NCBI GenBank assembly: GCA_016844625.1
Contig: JAERMN010000418.1
Span: 1-6,856 of the forward strand
Reading direction: 5' to 3'
DNA: 6,856 nucleotides
Source: Deltaproteobacteria bacterium
GTDB taxonomy: Bacteria; Desulfobacterota; Binatia; UBA9968
The notes below the pieces were generated by a model. That model made no database searches and had not been told where the DNA came from. It saw only the letters and a program-made list of their open reading frames with translations. The position numbers and the translations under genes were made by a program. Shown here in pieces: positions 6,432-6,856 of the stretch (position 1 is its first letter; each line of letters starts with the position of its first letter).

Positions 6432-6460
6432 AACTAATCCGCTTGTTCGGCAGAAGTCAA
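6432..6460 (-). promoter_or_regulatory. Possible promoter for the hydroxylase gene set
   Basis: On the minus strand TTGACT (6460-6455) matches the -35 consensus at five of six bases. It is followed after 17 bases by TTAGTT (6437-6432), a poor -10. The position, 15 bases before the start codon of the medium subunit, would give a very short leader. This is a weak prediction. Confidence 0.25.
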
Positions 6461-6529
6461 GATTCGCTGACAACCGGTTTTTCTCAGTCCTTTTTATGGT
6501 TATTCTGGGTTTAGTGTAGAAGAGTATTC

Positions 6530-6607
6530 ACCACGAAGGACACGAAGAGCACGAAGTTCGGAGTCCTATTTTTACGAACCCTTCGTGTCCTTCGTGATCT
6601 TTGTGGT
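6530..6607. repeat. Inverted array of CACGAAG units with 9-nt period
   Basis: The left arm (6530-6556) has three CACGAAG units separated by two bases each. The right arm (6581-6607) carries three reverse-complement units (CTTCGTG, CTTCGTG, CTTTGTG). The two 27-nt arms match at 22 of 27 positions and enclose a 24-nt loop. The loop begins with TTCGGAGT, an 8-mer that occurs in reverse complement at 2915-2922 beside the CTTTGCG units. Such arrays are frequent intergenic repeats in environmental bacterial genomes; I know no established function. Confidence 0.8.
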
Positions 6608-6704
6608 AAATGAAATTAAGGCGATGTGCCAGGTTACCCACACGGAAGCCTGAAGAACCCTTTTTATTAACTCGAACCCCGAGACTCGAAACCGGCCTTT
6701 GCCG

Positions 6705-6734
6705 TTGACAGCAACGACCAACTTTGAGAAGAAT
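6705..6734 (+). promoter_or_regulatory. Candidate sigma-70-type promoter of the VOC gene
   Basis: A perfect -35 TTGACA (6705-6710) is followed, after 18 bases, by AAGAAT (6729-6734), four of six matches to TATAAT. Transcription would start near 6741, just before the ribosome site, which gives a short but workable leader. Confidence 0.35.
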
Positions 6735-6743
6735 CAGTCCAAT

Positions 6744-6750
6744 AGGAGGA
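6744..6750 (+). promoter_or_regulatory. Strong ribosome binding site of the VOC gene
   Basis: AGGAGGA is a near-perfect Shine-Dalgarno sequence, with eight bases between it and the ATG at 6759. It is by far the strongest in the window and fixes this start. Confidence 0.85.
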
Positions 6751-6758
6751 TTACGACT

Positions 6759-6856
6759 ATGTTTACCAGCATTCGACATATCGCCGTGTTGACCGAAAAT
6801 TGGGATCGTGAAGCGAAGTTTTATCAAACGATTTTCGGCATGAAGAAAATCACCAA
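6759..6856 (+). CDS. VOC (glyoxalase/bleomycin-resistance fold) family protein, N-terminal part only
   Basis: Only the first 32 codons lie in the window. The protein begins MFTSIRHIAVLTENWDREAK and continues FYQTIFGMKKIT. This matches the first beta-alpha unit of vicinal-oxygen-chelate proteins: a strand with a histidine (H7, the usual first metal ligand position in metal-binding members), then a helix with the FYQTIFGM signature. Family members include glyoxalase I, extradiol dioxygenases, epimerases and resistance proteins, and 32 residues cannot separate them. The gene is transcribed away from the hydroxylase set, with its own strong ribosome site and a candidate promoter, so it is probably a separate unit. 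A shared catabolic pathway with the hydroxylase is conceivable but not shown. Confidence 0.82.
   Translation, partial: MFTSIRHIAVLTENWDREAKFYQTIFGMKKIT

Larger units (their letters stand above)
6418..6758. other. Divergent intergenic region between the hydroxylase genes and the VOC gene
   Basis: These 341 bases hold no supported gene. They contain candidate promoters facing outward at both ends and the CACGAAG inverted array (6530-6607) between them. The minus-strand frame at 6528-6827 spells repeat-derived peptide and overlaps the VOC gene, so I do not call it. Confidence 0.6.

Noticed and set aside
6530..6607. CRISPR array
   Set aside because: The units are 7-9 nt with 2-nt spacers and reverse direction in the middle; there are no 25-40-nt repeats with unique spacers and no cas genes.
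6528..6827. Minus-strand frame of 99 residues in the divergent region
   Set aside because: Part of it translates the CACGAAG array and it overlaps the VOC gene antisense; no ribosome site.

Overview
The window carries five genes. Four are on the minus strand: a histidine-kinase-like sensor whose C-terminus runs off the left edge, and a three-gene molybdenum hydroxylase set of the xanthine dehydrogenase / CO dehydrogenase superfamily. A fifth gene, a VOC (glyoxalase-fold) protein, starts on the plus strand and runs off the right edge. The organism looks like a free-living, moderately GC-rich bacterium. Dispersed palindromic repeats and inverted arrays built on CACGAAG and CGCAAAG fill the intergenic spaces. 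Such repeats are common in uncultured soil and sediment lineages (deltaproteobacterial or Binatota-like, for example), but this placement is a low-confidence inference.

Layout, left to right. 1-1944 (minus): membrane sensor kinase with a multi-helix N-terminal membrane domain, coiled coil, GAF domain, dimerisation helix and ATPase domain. The H-box histidine is a threonine. 1945-2376: a non-coding stretch that ends in a three-hairpin repeat (copy A). 2377-2847 (minus): small [2Fe-2S] subunit. 2848-3111: intercistronic gap full of hairpins. 3112-5445 (minus): large molybdopterin subunit. 5446-5547: gap holding a perfect 28-nt palindrome and copy B of the three-hairpin repeat, inverted relative to copy A. 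5548-6417 (minus): FAD subunit. 6418-6758: divergent promoter region with a CACGAAG inverted array. 6759-6856 (plus): start of the VOC gene.

The three hydroxylase subunits together explain a complete enzyme. The substrate would be hydroxylated at the Mo centre of the large subunit. Electrons would then pass through the two [2Fe-2S] clusters of the small subunit to FAD on the medium subunit and on to an unknown acceptor. The gene order M-L-S differs from the familiar M-S-L order of cox-type operons. The active-site loop (GAFRGFG) is not that of form I CO dehydrogenase. The substrate cannot be read from the sequence, and no cofactor-insertion or maturation gene lies inside the window.

The most notable points are the kinase with an apparently missing phospho-acceptor histidine, and the pair of compound hairpin elements with a nearly identical 36-nt core but different flanking stems that keep their pairing. 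Those two copies bracket the L and S genes in inverted orientation.
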